Assembly (NCBI GenBank): GCA_050725495.1
Contig: JBOHHM010000161.1
Coordinates: 1-14,700 of the forward strand
Direction: 5' to 3'
DNA length: 14,700 nucleotides
From: JBOHHM01 sp050725495
GTDB taxonomy: Bacteria; Pseudomonadota; Gammaproteobacteria; Burkholderiales; Burkholderiaceae_C
Shown: piece after piece, positions 1 to 7,352 of the stretch
Layout of the letters: every line of letters begins with the position of its first letter
Position numbering within the stretch: the first letter of the stretch is position 1
Notes under the pieces: model-generated
Told to the model about the DNA's origin: nothing
The model's input: only the letters and a program-made list of their open reading frames with translations
The model's database searches: none
Translations under genes and position numbers: made by a program

Positions 1-390
1 TACGCCTGCGGCCCGACGGTCATGCTCGACGCCTTCGAGAAAATCTGCGAGGAACTCGGACACGAGCATGCCCACATCGAGCGCTTCTCTGCCGTGGAGG
101 TGGCCGCATCGCCCAATGCGCATGCAAACTACACCGTCGAGTTGCGCCGCAGCGGCCGCATCATCACCGTCACGCCGGACAAGTCGCTGCTGGACACGCT
201 GCTGGCTGCCGGGGTGGAGGTCGATCACAGCTGCTGCGAAGGCGTGTGCGGCTCCTGCGAAACCCGCGTGCTCGCGGGTGAGCCGGACCATCGCGACTCC
301 ATCCTCAGCGCCAAGGAGCGCGCGGCCAACAAGGTCATGATGGTGTGCGTCTCCGGCTGCAAGAGCGACTCGCTGACCCTGGATCTTTGA
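1..390 (+). CDS. PDR/VanB-type oxidoreductase, C-terminal part (5' end outside window)
   Basis: The reading frame is open from base 1 and ends with TGA at 388-390, so this is the 3' end of a longer gene. It begins with YACGPTVMLDAF, the end of an NAD-binding ferredoxin-reductase domain. About 35 residues later comes a plant-type 2Fe-2S domain with the pattern SCCEGVCGSC (C-x4-C-x2-C) and a fourth cysteine in MMVC roughly 30 residues on. A reductase domain followed by a C-terminal ferredoxin domain is the layout of phthalate dioxygenase reductase and vanillate demethylase VanB. Such proteins pass electrons from NAD(P)H through FMN and the cluster to a Rieske oxygenase, in the cytoplasm. The oxygenase partner would be expected to the left, outside the window. 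Family assignment is secure; the substrate pathway is unknown. Confidence 0.9.
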   Translation, partial: YACGPTVMLDAFEKICEELGHEHAHIERFSAVEVAASPNAHANYTVELRRSGRIITVTPDKSLLDTLLAAGVEVDHSCCEGVCGSCETRVLAGEPDHRDSILSAKERAANKVMMVCVSGCKSDSLTLDL

Positions 391-414
391 GTTTCCCCCA
401 GGACGGGTTGGGGA

Positions 415-434
415 CCGGCCGCATCTTCGGCCGG
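415..434. other. Strong GC hairpin in the porin upstream region
   Basis: CCGGCCG (415-421) pairs perfectly with CGGCCGG (428-434) around a 6-base loop. GGGA (411-414) and TCCC (439-442) can extend the stem past a 4-base bulge. No T-run follows, so it is not a textbook intrinsic terminator. It lies 25 bases after the reductase stop and 70 bases before the porin start. It may end the upstream transcript or structure the porin leader. Confidence 0.45.
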
Positions 435-503
435 AGAGTCCCGCCCACCCCCTCATTGCTTTGCAACCAACAACAACCGGCACATGGGCCGGGGGAGAAA
501 TCC

Positions 504-1522
504 ATGGGAAAAAACTTGATCGCCATCGCGGCGCTGGTGGCGGCCGGCTGTGCATCGGCCCAGTCGTCGGTCACGCTGTTCGGCATTGTGGACGCAGGCG
601 TCGCCGCCTGTCGGGCACGGGCGTGTCGCGCACCGGCCTGTCCACCGGCGGCGTCAACATCAGCCGCCTGGGCTTTCGCGGCAGCGAAGACCTGGGGGCC
701 GGTCTGGCCGCGAGCTTCTGGCTGGAAGCTGGCATCGATGTCGACAGTGGCACCGGCAAGGGGGCCGGTGGCAGTCTGAGCTTCAACCGCCGCTCCACCG
801 TGAGCCTGTCCGGGTCCGTCGGCGAGGTGCGGCTGGGGCGCGATGACGCGGCCACTTTCCTCAACACGCTGATTTTCGATCCGTTCCTGACCAACGGCGT
901 GGGCGGCAACATGGCTTTCATCATGCTGGGCGCACCGATCCAGATCGGTAACGCCGTGAGCTACTTTCTGCCGGGCGACCTGGGCGGTTTTTATGGTCAG
1001 GCGCAGTACGCGTTTGGCGAGCAACGGTCCACGGCGGCCAACAGCAAGCAGGGCAACTATGCGGGTGGACGCTTTGGCTATCGCAGCGGCCCCATGCATG
1101 CCGCTCTGGCGATCGGCAAACTCCAGGGTGCAACCGCCGCACAAGATATCGACATCCACAACGCGGGCGCGTCCTACGACTTCGGCGTCGTCAAACCCAT
1201 GCTGTTGTGGGCCACGGAAAAGACCGGCGCGGCGAAGATCACCGCCGTTGAACTGGGTCTGACGGCACCCTTGGGCGCCGGTGAACTGCGCGCGCAAGTC
1301 AGTCGCTACGACTCGGCGGCCAGCAACGCCGACTGGAGGAAATACGCCGTCGGCTATGGCTACCACCTGTCCAAGCGCACGCGGGTCTACGGCACGCTGG
1401 CGCGCCTGAGCAACAAGGCGGGCGCCCAGCGCTCGATCGGCGTGCAAGGTCTGACGGCCACCGGCACGACGTTGGGAGGCGATTCCAGCGGCTACGAAGC
1501 GGGCCTCCGCCACAGCTTCTGA
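504..1522 (+). pseudogene. Gram-negative trimeric porin, disrupted by a -1 frameshift near 601-610
   Basis: Translation from ATG 504 gives a clean signal peptide (MGKNLIAIAALVAAGCASAQ) and the porin start SSVTLFGIVDAGVA. The frame then goes bad. The rest of a typical betaproteobacterial porin continues in another frame from about 607: RLSGTGVSRTGLSTGG, SRLGFRGSEDLGAGLAASFWLEAG, and the C-terminal YEAGLRHSF ending in Phe, as needed for outer-membrane assembly. Restoring one base (for example a C after GTCGCC at 601-605) joins the two as GVARLSGTGVS and gives about 339 residues, normal for the family. A GGGGGAG ribosome site lies 7 bases before ATG 504. The role would be diffusion of small, often anionic, solutes across the outer membrane, fitting the catabolic neighbours. 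The break could be a real inactivating mutation or a sequencing error. The remaining 300 codons show no further lesion. Confidence 0.85.
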
Positions 1523-1556
1523 GCGCTGCCGCAGACGCCATCACATCGGCCGAGAC

Positions 1557-1584
1557 GCCACGGCATCCCGGCGCGTGCGGTGGC
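1557..1584. terminator. Possible bidirectional terminator hairpin between convergent genes
   Basis: The 65-base gap between the porin (plus) and the CoxG-like gene (minus) contains GCCAC (1557-1561) pairing with GTGGC (1580-1584), continued inside by GCA/TGC after a G-G mismatch. There is no T-run on either side, so termination is only suggested by position and pairing. Confidence 0.3.
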
Positions 1585-1587
1585 TGC

Positions 1588-2355
1588 CTATTTCAGGCAC
1601 TCGCGCAGCCAGACTGCGCATTCGCCGGCGCCCTGCAGCGGCCAGTGCACGGTGACGGTGGTGTCGGCGCGGCGCACTTCGATACGGATATGCGTGGCAT
1701 CGGGCGCCGCCGGCACCGGACGGCCCAGCAGCCGCGCCAGCCAGCCTGCCTGCTGGTGCGCTGTCTGGACGGCCGGCGGTACTGCGGGCAGGGGTCGCGC
1801 GGCCGGTGTGGCGTGCAGGAACGCAACCGCCTCGACCACGGCCGCCGGAGCAGCCTGTGCCGGCATGGCGGCGGGCGTGACCGCGGCCACCTGGGGCGCA
1901 GCGGCCACGCCGGCGTTCAGGCGCGCCACCAGGTTCTGGCCGAATTCTTCCCACATGCGGTCGGCCTTGGTCTTCATCACGCTCAGGCCGAAGGTGCCCA
2001 GGCGGCCCAGCACGTCGACCTTGACCTTCATGCGCAGCTCGGTCTGGCCATCGGGCAGCTCGGCCAGGAAGATTTCGCTTTGCTGCTTGAGCGAGCTGGC
2101 CACCGAGGCGTCTTCGCCCGTGCCTTCGCAGCGCAGGTAGTGCGGCGCCTTTTGCTCGACGATGGTGGTCTTGAGCTTGAACTTGGCGCTGATGAAGGAG
2201 ATCTTGACGTGGATGAGGGCGACGTACTCGACATCGCTGATCACCTCGATCGACTTCATGCCGGGCACGCAGCTGCCCATCACATTGGGGTCGAGCAGCA
2301 TGCTCCAGACCTGGGCCGCGGGCGCGGTCACCGTCATTACTTTTTCAATTTCCAC
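1588..2355 (-). CDS. CoxG-like SRPBCC protein with C-terminal extension
   Basis: The protein has 255 residues. Residues 1-150 match the CoxG (carbon monoxide dehydrogenase subunit G) branch of the SRPBCC/START fold: an MEIEKVMTVTAPAAQVWSML start, the MGSCVPGM motif near 26-33, and a central KVKVDVLGRLGTFG strand followed by a long final helix. Family members accompany Mo-hydroxylase operons and are linked to maturation or membrane recruitment of the enzyme. From about 150 to 205 there is an Ala/Pro-rich linker. It is followed by a compact 50-residue tail with the predicted strands HIRIEVRRAD and TTVTVHWPL and a short helix. No membrane-spanning segment is visible. This is the last gene of the operon; its start lies inside the end of the 2Fe-2S subunit gene (11-base overlap), which implies translational coupling. 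Family confident; tail function unknown. Confidence 0.9.
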   Translation of the reverse strand: MEIEKVMTVTAPAAQVWSMLLDPNVMGSCVPGMKSIEVISDVEYVALIHVKISFISAKFKLKTTIVEQKAPHYLRCEGTGEDASVASSLKQQSEIFLAELPDGQTELRMKVKVDVLGRLGTFGLSVMKTKADRMWEEFGQNLVARLNAGVAAAPQVAAVTPAAMPAQAAPAAVVEAVAFLHATPAARPLPAVPPAVQTAHQQAGWLARLLGRPVPAAPDATHIRIEVRRADTTVTVHWPLQGAGECAVWLRECLK

Positions 2356-2821
2356 GCATCTTCTCCGCAGCGGTCATGACGGACTCGACGATTTGCGTGT
2401 AGCCGGTGCAGCGGCACAGGTTGCCGCCCAGGCCGTGGCGCACATCGTCGACCGTCGGGTTGGGGTTCCTGGACAGCAGCGCGCACGATGCCATCAGGAA
2501 GCCGGGGGTGCAGTAGCCGCACTGCAGGCCGCCGCACTGCATGAAGCTCTCTTGCAGGGGGTGCAGGGTTTCGCCATCGCTCAGGCCCTCCACCGTGGTG
2601 ATGTTGCAGCCGTTGGCCTGCACCGCCAGCGACAGGCAGGACTTGACCACGTCGCCGTCCACGATCACCGAGCAGGCGCCGCAGACGCCGGTTTCGCAAC
2701 CGCGCTTGGTGCCGGTCAGGTGCAGGTCGTCGCGCAGGAAGTCCGACAGCATGCGCCGTGCGGGCACTTCCACGCTGTGCCGTTCACCGTTGACGGCGAC
2801 TTCGATCAGGTGTTTGCTCAT
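2345..2821 (-). CDS. Xanthine dehydrogenase family, small subunit with two 2Fe-2S clusters
   Basis: At 158 residues this is the usual length for the CoxS/XdhA-type small subunit. The N-terminal plant ferredoxin-type cluster is formed by C42, C47, C50 and C62 (GCETGVCGAC, then SC). The C-terminal helical domain carries the second cluster in QCGYCTPG (C101, C104) and CRCTGY (C136, C138). All eight ligands are present. It relays electrons from the molybdenum centre to FAD in the cytoplasmic trimeric or hexameric enzyme. Its ATG overlaps the stop of the FAD subunit gene (ATGA, 2818-2821), and its end overlaps the CoxG-like gene, so this belongs to one translationally coupled operon. The family is certain, but the sequence does not identify the oxidised substrate. 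Confidence 0.96.
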   Translation of the reverse strand: MSKHLIEVAVNGERHSVEVPARRMLSDFLRDDLHLTGTKRGCETGVCGACSVIVDGDVVKSCLSLAVQANGCNITTVEGLSDGETLHPLQESFMQCGGLQCGYCTPGFLMASCALLSRNPNPTVDDVRHGLGGNLCRCTGYTQIVESVMTAAEKMRGN

Positions 2822-3696
2822 GATGTTTCTCGGTTCGTTGCCAGGCCGAACAGGTTGGCGATAGTGCGCTGGGCGACCACGCGCACCATGTCGCGGCGGA
2901 AGTCCTCGGAGCCGCGCGAGTCCGACACCGCCAGGATGTCGGCGGCCACGATGTCGGCGGCCTCGGCCGCCACGTCCGGGGTGACGGTCTTGCCGGCCAG
3001 GAAGGCTTCGGCGCGCGCCACGCGGGCCGGGATGGGCGTGGAGGCGCCAACCACGAGGCGGGCTTCATGGCACTGCGCGCCGCTGCGGCGCGTGGCCAGC
3101 GCCACGTTGACCATGGGCCGGTGTTCGGCCGCGGTGCGCAGGAAGCGGGTGTACTGGCCCGAGGCATCAGCCGCGGGCGCGGGCACGCGGATTTCCAGCA
3201 CCACTTCGTCGGGCTCGAGGGCCGTGACGTAGTAGTCGACCAGGAATTCCTCCATGCCCAGCACGCGCTCGCCGCGCGTGCTGGCCAGCACCACCTGCGC
3301 GCCCAGCGCCATCAGGCAGCCCGGCGGATCAGTGGCCGGGTCGGCGTAGCAGAGGTTGCCGCCGATGGTGCCCTGGTGGCGCACCTGCGCGTCGGCCACC
3401 TGCGCGGCCATGGCCGCCAGCATGGGGTAGTGCTGCTGGACCAGCGGCGAGCGCGACACGTCGCAGTGGCGCGACAGCGCGCCGATGCGCAGGCCCTGCT
3501 GCGGGTCGAAGGAAATGCCGCGCAGCGCGTCCACGCGCGCCATCGAAACGATGTGGGTGGGCGAGAGCATGCGCTGGCGCATCGCCAGCATCAGCGCGGT
3601 GCCGCCGGCCATCACGCGACACTCGTCGCCCAGGTCGGCCAGCATGCGGCTGGCCTCACCCACCGAGGTGGGCTCCAGAAAATCAAAATCACGCAT
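2818..3696 (-). CDS. Xanthine dehydrogenase family, FAD-binding medium subunit
   Basis: This CoxM-like protein has 292 residues. The start at 3696 gives MRDFDFLEP, the standard beginning of this family; a longer upstream reading is only the shadow of the large-subunit gene. The FAD-binding PCMH-type motifs are visible: MAGGTAL around residues 29-35 and TIGGNLCYADPATDPP around 110-125. The C-terminal CO-dehydrogenase flavoprotein domain ends with VSDSRGSEDFRRDMVRVVAQRTI. The extra cysteine-rich loop that binds a 4Fe-4S cluster in 4-hydroxybenzoyl-CoA reductase is absent, which argues against that specific enzyme. It receives electrons from the small subunit and passes them to an acceptor. The start overlaps the large-subunit stop by 8 bases (3689-3696), and the stop overlaps the next start by 4. 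Confidence 0.95.
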   Translation of the reverse strand: MRDFDFLEPTSVGEASRMLADLGDECRVMAGGTALMLAMRQRMLSPTHIVSMARVDALRGISFDPQQGLRIGALSRHCDVSRSPLVQQHYPMLAAMAAQVADAQVRHQGTIGGNLCYADPATDPPGCLMALGAQVVLASTRGERVLGMEEFLVDYYVTALEPDEVVLEIRVPAPAADASGQYTRFLRTAAEHRPMVNVALATRRSGAQCHEARLVVGASTPIPARVARAEAFLAGKTVTPDVAAEAADIVAADILAVSDSRGSEDFRRDMVRVVAQRTIANLFGLATNRETS

Positions 3697-5989
3697 GACG
3701 GGCCCCTTCCTGTTCAGGCTTGTGCTTCTCGCGCAGGCCCGCCAGCACCTTCTCGGGCGTGATGGGCAAATCGTGGATGCGCACGCCGATGGCGTCGTAC
3801 ACCGCGTTGGCGATGGCCGGTGCGCCCGGCAGGATGGCCGTTTCGCTCGCGCCCTTGGCGCCATAGGGGCCGTTCGGGTCGTTCGATTCGACGATGCCGC
3901 CGCGCAGCATGGGCACGGCATCGGCGGTGGGCATGGTGTAGTCGGCGAAGTTGCCGTTCATGATGCGGCCGCCTTCGAGCTGCAATTGCTCGTACAGCGT
4001 CCAGCCGATGGCTTGCACCGTGGCGCCGTTGGTCTGGCCATGGATGGCCAGCGGGTTCAGCGCCTTGCCGCAGTCGTCGCTGACGAAGCTGTCGAGCACC
4101 GTGACCTGGCCGGTCTCGGTGTCGACTTCCACTTCCACGGCCTGGGCCGCAAAGGAGTAGGCCGGCGCGATGTTGCCGTAGACGTTGTCGTCGTGCATCC
4201 GGGTCTTGGCGTCCCAGGTGCCGGAAACTTGAATGCCTTCGCCGCCGTGGCGCCAGATGTGCAGGCGCGCCAGCTCGCCCAGGGTGGCGCGGCGCTCGGG
4301 CGCACCGATCACGCGCACCGCGCATTCGGCGATTTCCAGCTGGTCTGCCGGCGCGATGAGCTCGGTCGCAGCCAGGGCGAACAGCTTCTCGCGCGCCAGG
4401 CGAGCGGCCACGATGGCAGCATTGCCGGCCGCCATGGTCACGCGCGAGGCCAGCGAGCCGATGGCGATGGGCGAGTTGTCGGTGTCCGGCGGCACCACGT
4501 AGGTGTGGCCGAGCGGGATGTTGAGTTCATGGGCCACGACCTGGCTGAGCATGGTCATGGCGCCCTGGCCCATGTCGGCTTCGCCGCTGTGGATGAACAC
4601 ACGGCCGTCCTCGTTGATCTTGAGCACGACGGTGGAGCCGTCCCAGTTGCCGATCGTGCGGTTGCCGCTGACGTGCATGGCGGCCGCCATGCCCACGCCG
4701 CGGCGCTTGACGCCGGCGGACTTGGGAGCCGCGCGCTTGGCTTCCCAGCCGATGGCGTCGGTGCACTGGGCTATGCACTCCTTCAGGCCCGTGCTGCCGA
4801 TCTTCCAGCCGTGGATCGAGGTTTCACCCGCGCCGATGGCGTTGAGCTTGTGGATGGCCACCGGGTCCAGGCCCAGCTTTTCGGCCATGGTGTGGATGTG
4901 GCTGTTGAGCGCAAACTGCATCTGCGTGCCGCCGAAACCGCGGAACGCGCCGTGCGGCGGGGTGTGGGTATAGGCCAGGGTCGCGTGCGAGCGCACGTTG
5001 GGGTTGCGGTGCATGTTGTCGCTGCGCATGGCACTGACGTGCATGACCTCGGCCGACAGGCCGCTGTAGGCGCCGCAGTCGGCGATGATGCGCACGTCCT
5101 TGGCGACGACCAGGCCGTCGCGGGTCATGCCCAGCTTGAGCGTGATGCGCTCGGGCACGCTGGAGGGCGCGGCCAGGAAGTCTTCCAGGCGGTTGTTGAC
5201 CAGGCGCACCGGCTTGCCGGTCTTGAGCGTCAGCAGGCCGGCGATCAGGTTGTTGGCGTCTTCCACCAGCTTGCCGCCGAAGCCACCCCCCGTGGTGGCC
5301 TGGTGCACGCGGATGCGCGAGACCGGCATTTCCAGCGCCGAGGCCAGGCGCATGCGCGCCAGGGTGGCGGACTGGGTGGAGGTCCACACCACCAGACGGC
5401 TGTCCGGGTCCAGGGCCGAGACCGTGGCCATCGGCTCCAGGTAGCCGGGGTATTGGGCGTGCGTGGTGTAGGTCGCCTCGTGGATCAGGTCGGCCGAGGC
5501 GAAGCCGGCATCGACGTCGCCGCGGTGGAACCTGATCTCGTGCGAGACGTTGTTGCGACCGGGATGCAGGCCCGGCGCTTCCTCGTCCAGCGCCTCCTCG
5601 GGCGAGAGGATGGCGGGCAGTTCTTCGTACTCGACCTGGATCAGGTCGAGCGCGTCACGGGCGATTTCCTCCGAGGTGGCCGCGACCGCGGCCACCTCTT
5701 CGCCGGCAAAGCGGACAACGCCTTCGGCCAGGATGCGGCGCTCCTTGTGATACACCCCCCACATCGTGCGGGGCGCATCGGCGCCGGTCAGCACCGCCTT
5801 GACGCCCGGCAGCGCCAGTGCCGCCGAGGTGTCGATGGACACGATGCGCGCATGTGGGTAAGGGCTGCGCAGCACCTTGCCGTGCAGCATGCCCGCGACC
5901 TTGAGGTCGCCGGCGTACTGCGCGCGCCCGAGTACCTTGGCGCGCGCCGTGACCTGTGGCACATCGGTGCCCAGCGTGGATTCATTCAT
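3689..5989 (-). CDS. Xanthine dehydrogenase family, molybdopterin-binding large subunit (substrate unknown)
   Basis: At 766 residues this is a normal length for a CoxL/XdhB-type catalytic subunit. Visible features are the aldehyde oxidase/xanthine dehydrogenase a/b hammerhead start (VPQVTARAKVLGRAQYAGDL), STQS at 204-207, GGGFGGK at 234-240, GAFRGFGG at 347-354 (Arg350, matching the substrate Arg of bovine XDH), the MGQG cofactor loop at 473-476, and GAKGASE at 710-716 with the expected catalytic Glu716. The AYRCSFR loop of true CO dehydrogenase is missing. The Glu that follows GGGFGGK in purine-oxidising XDH is Leu241 here. CO and xanthine are therefore unlikely; an aromatic or N-heteroaromatic compound is plausible. 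The start is preceded by GGGAG at about 8 bases. It lies 46 bases after the Bug receptor gene in the same operon. No signal peptide is seen, so the enzyme is cytoplasmic. Confidence 0.96.
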   Translation of the reverse strand: MNESTLGTDVPQVTARAKVLGRAQYAGDLKVAGMLHGKVLRSPYPHARIVSIDTSAALALPGVKAVLTGADAPRTMWGVYHKERRILAEGVVRFAGEEVAAVAATSEEIARDALDLIQVEYEELPAILSPEEALDEEAPGLHPGRNNVSHEIRFHRGDVDAGFASADLIHEATYTTHAQYPGYLEPMATVSALDPDSRLVVWTSTQSATLARMRLASALEMPVSRIRVHQATTGGGFGGKLVEDANNLIAGLLTLKTGKPVRLVNNRLEDFLAAPSSVPERITLKLGMTRDGLVVAKDVRIIADCGAYSGLSAEVMHVSAMRSDNMHRNPNVRSHATLAYTHTPPHGAFRGFGGTQMQFALNSHIHTMAEKLGLDPVAIHKLNAIGAGETSIHGWKIGSTGLKECIAQCTDAIGWEAKRAAPKSAGVKRRGVGMAAAMHVSGNRTIGNWDGSTVVLKINEDGRVFIHSGEADMGQGAMTMLSQVVAHELNIPLGHTYVVPPDTDNSPIAIGSLASRVTMAAGNAAIVAARLAREKLFALAATELIAPADQLEIAECAVRVIGAPERRATLGELARLHIWRHGGEGIQVSGTWDAKTRMHDDNVYGNIAPAYSFAAQAVEVEVDTETGQVTVLDSFVSDDCGKALNPLAIHGQTNGATVQAIGWTLYEQLQLEGGRIMNGNFADYTMPTADAVPMLRGGIVESNDPNGPYGAKGASETAILPGAPAIANAVYDAIGVRIHDLPITPEKVLAGLREKHKPEQEGARHA

Positions 5990-6035
5990 CCCGAACTCCC
6001 ATGACGGTTCCGTGGCGGTGGCAGCAGGCCTGCGC

Positions 6036-7025
6036 TCAGTCGGCGGTGATGCCCAGTTCCTTGATGACCCGGCCCATGACTTCGTAGTCCGACGCGTTGG
6101 TCTTGCCCAGCACCTCGGGAGTGCCGCCGGCCGGCAAGGCGCCGAAGGTGGCCAGCTTTTCCTTGACCTCGGGCATCTTCATGATTTCGTTCAAGTGGCT
6201 GTTGAGCAGGCGCACGATCGCCGCTGGCGTGCCCTTGGGCGCGAAGAAACCGTTCCAGGCGCCCACCACCACGTCCTTGTAGCCCAGCTCCGCCAGCGTG
6301 GGCACGTTGGGTGCCAGCGGCGAGCGCTGGGCGTCGCCGATCGCCAGCGGGATCAGGCGGTTCTGGTTGAAATACTGCGTCACCGGGCCCAGCGTCACCC
6401 AGGCGGTCTGCACGTGGCCCGCCACCACGTCGGTGACCGAGGGGCCGACGCCGCGGTAGGGCACGTGGGTGATTTTCACGCCCGCGGCCCGGTTGAGCCA
6501 TTCGGCCACGACGTGCATGGGCGAACCCGCACCCGGGCTGGCGTAGTTCAGGGGCTTGCCGGACTTGGCGGCGGCGATCATCTCCGGCACGTTCTTGACG
6601 CCGGCGCTGGGGTGGGCCACCAGCACGAGCGGCTGTGTCGCGGTCTTGATGATGGGCTCGAAGCCGTTCAGCACGTCGTAGCCGGTGCTGGGCGACAGCT
6701 TGAGCACCATCTGCGCCGTGGTGAAGGGATTGGGCGTGAACAGCAGCGTGTAGCCGTCCGGCGCCGCGCGACCGACATACGAGTTGCCCAGGGTGCCGCC
6801 GGCGCCGGGCTTGTTGTCGACGATCACCGTCTGGTTGAGCCGCTGAGACAGCTTGTCCGCGAACAGGCGCGCGATGGCGTCGGTGTCGCCGCCGGGCGGA
6901 TAGGCCACCACGACGGTAATGGCCTTGGCGGGATAGGCGGGCACTTGGGCCTGGGCCATGCCCGAAGCGAAAGTACAGGCCACCGCCATGGCGGCGGCAA
7001 GGATTTGTCGGCGATCAAACTTCAT
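6036..7025 (-). CDS. Bug-family periplasmic substrate-binding protein (tripartite tricarboxylate transporter type)
   Basis: From ATG 7025 the product has 329 residues. This start is chosen because AGGAG lies 6 bases upstream and MKFDRRQILAAAMAVACTFA begins a proper signal peptide, with cleavage expected after AQA at about residue 26. The RR pair and IL at its start would also allow Tat export. Mature-protein hallmarks of the Bug/TctC family follow: YPAKAITVVVAYPPGGDTDAIAR, then PGAGGTLGNSYVGRAAPDGYTLLF, and SPGAGSPMHVVAEW. Bug receptors bind carboxylates and aromatic acids in the periplasm, and most are orphans without adjacent membrane subunits, as here. First gene of the operon, divergent from the MarR gene. 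Co-transcription with the Mo-hydroxylase suggests it captures that enzyme's substrate or a relative. Confidence 0.94.
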   Translation of the reverse strand: MKFDRRQILAAAMAVACTFASGMAQAQVPAYPAKAITVVVAYPPGGDTDAIARLFADKLSQRLNQTVIVDNKPGAGGTLGNSYVGRAAPDGYTLLFTPNPFTTAQMVLKLSPSTGYDVLNGFEPIIKTATQPLVLVAHPSAGVKNVPEMIAAAKSGKPLNYASPGAGSPMHVVAEWLNRAAGVKITHVPYRGVGPSVTDVVAGHVQTAWVTLGPVTQYFNQNRLIPLAIGDAQRSPLAPNVPTLAELGYKDVVVGAWNGFFAPKGTPAAIVRLLNSHLNEIMKMPEVKEKLATFGALPAGGTPEVLGKTNASDYEVMGRVIKELGITAD

Positions 7026-7162
7026 CACTGGCTCCTGAGAAGGCATCCCGGGGCCAAGTGGACCGGCTCCGGGATGCTGGTTTCAATACGGCTACACAAC
7101 GAACGGGCAAATATTGGACGTTCCATATGTGAAACAATGGTTCGCAATAGAAGCGAACACGT

Positions 7163-7191
7163 ATCGTAGAATTCTATTGTTGATGGATCAA
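7163..7191 (-). promoter_or_regulatory. Candidate sigma-70 promoter for the Bug/Mo-hydroxylase operon
   Basis: Read on the minus strand, TTGATC (7191-7186) and TACGAT (7168-7163) are separated by exactly 17 bases, each matching four of six consensus positions. It would start transcription near 7156, giving a leader of about 130 bases. The -35 lies inside the inverted repeat at 7179-7192, so a protein bound there would block polymerase. Confidence 0.4.
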
Positions 7192-7192
7192 C
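7179..7192. promoter_or_regulatory. Inverted repeat GTTGAT-GG-ATCAAC, candidate operator
   Basis: Perfect 6-bp arms with a 2-base centre overlap the candidate -35 of the Bug operon. A second palindrome, TAGAATTCTA, lies next to it at 7167-7176, and TTCGC (7141-7145) mirrors GCGAA (7153-7157). Size and position suit a dimeric MarR-type regulator. Confidence 0.45.
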
Positions 7193-7352
7193 TTATCGCA
7201 AATACCCATTGACATGATTAAATTTGTGTGAAAGTTATTGGCTCTCCGTTGTGCCGACCAGCCGGCCATCTCGGTCAATGCATGTGTGAAACAATCTGTC
7301 GCCGATTCAGTCCGCCGGTGCAGCGGCAACGCCAGACAAGAGACAAAGCCTC

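Larger units (their letters stand above)
7124..7295 (+). repeat. Direct repeat CATRTGTGAAACAAT, two copies (7124-7138, 7281-7295)
   Basis: CATATGTGAAACAAT at 7124-7138 recurs as CATGTGTGAAACAAT at 7281-7295, with one difference in 15 bases. A shorter match, TGTGAAA, is at 7227-7233. All three lie in the divergent gap, on the same strand. They could be regulator half-sites or remnants of a small duplication. Confidence 0.5.
7026..7352. promoter_or_regulatory. Divergent control region between Bug operon and marR
   Basis: This 327-base non-coding gap is clearly AT-richer than its surroundings between 7110 and 7240, as expected for promoters. It contains a candidate minus-strand promoter, three inverted repeats and a repeated 15-mer, listed separately. 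A plus-strand -35 like TTGACA sits at 7209-7214, but no good -10 follows at the right spacing. MarR regulators usually bind such divergent gaps and repress both genes until ligand arrives; that is family knowledge, not shown here. Confidence 0.6.

Noticed and set aside
335..1513. 392-codon minus-strand frame opposite the porin
   Set aside because: Low-complexity translation without motifs; the porin frames on the other strand are clearly real despite the frameshift.
2818..3921. Longer version of the FAD subunit starting at 3921
   Set aside because: The extra 75 residues overlap the large-subunit gene and are shadow sequence; the family start MRDFDFLEP is at 3696.
3689..5989. Reading the large subunit as true CO dehydrogenase CoxL
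   Set aside because: The AYRCSFR active-site loop is absent; the corresponding region reads GAFRGFGG as in other hydroxylases.
3485..6004. Open frame of 839 codons on the plus strand, antisense to the Mo-hydroxylase large and medium subunit genes
   Set aside because: High-GC third-position bias opens antisense frames. The translation is His/Gly/Ala/Val-rich with no domain, while the minus strand has full family motifs over the same bases.
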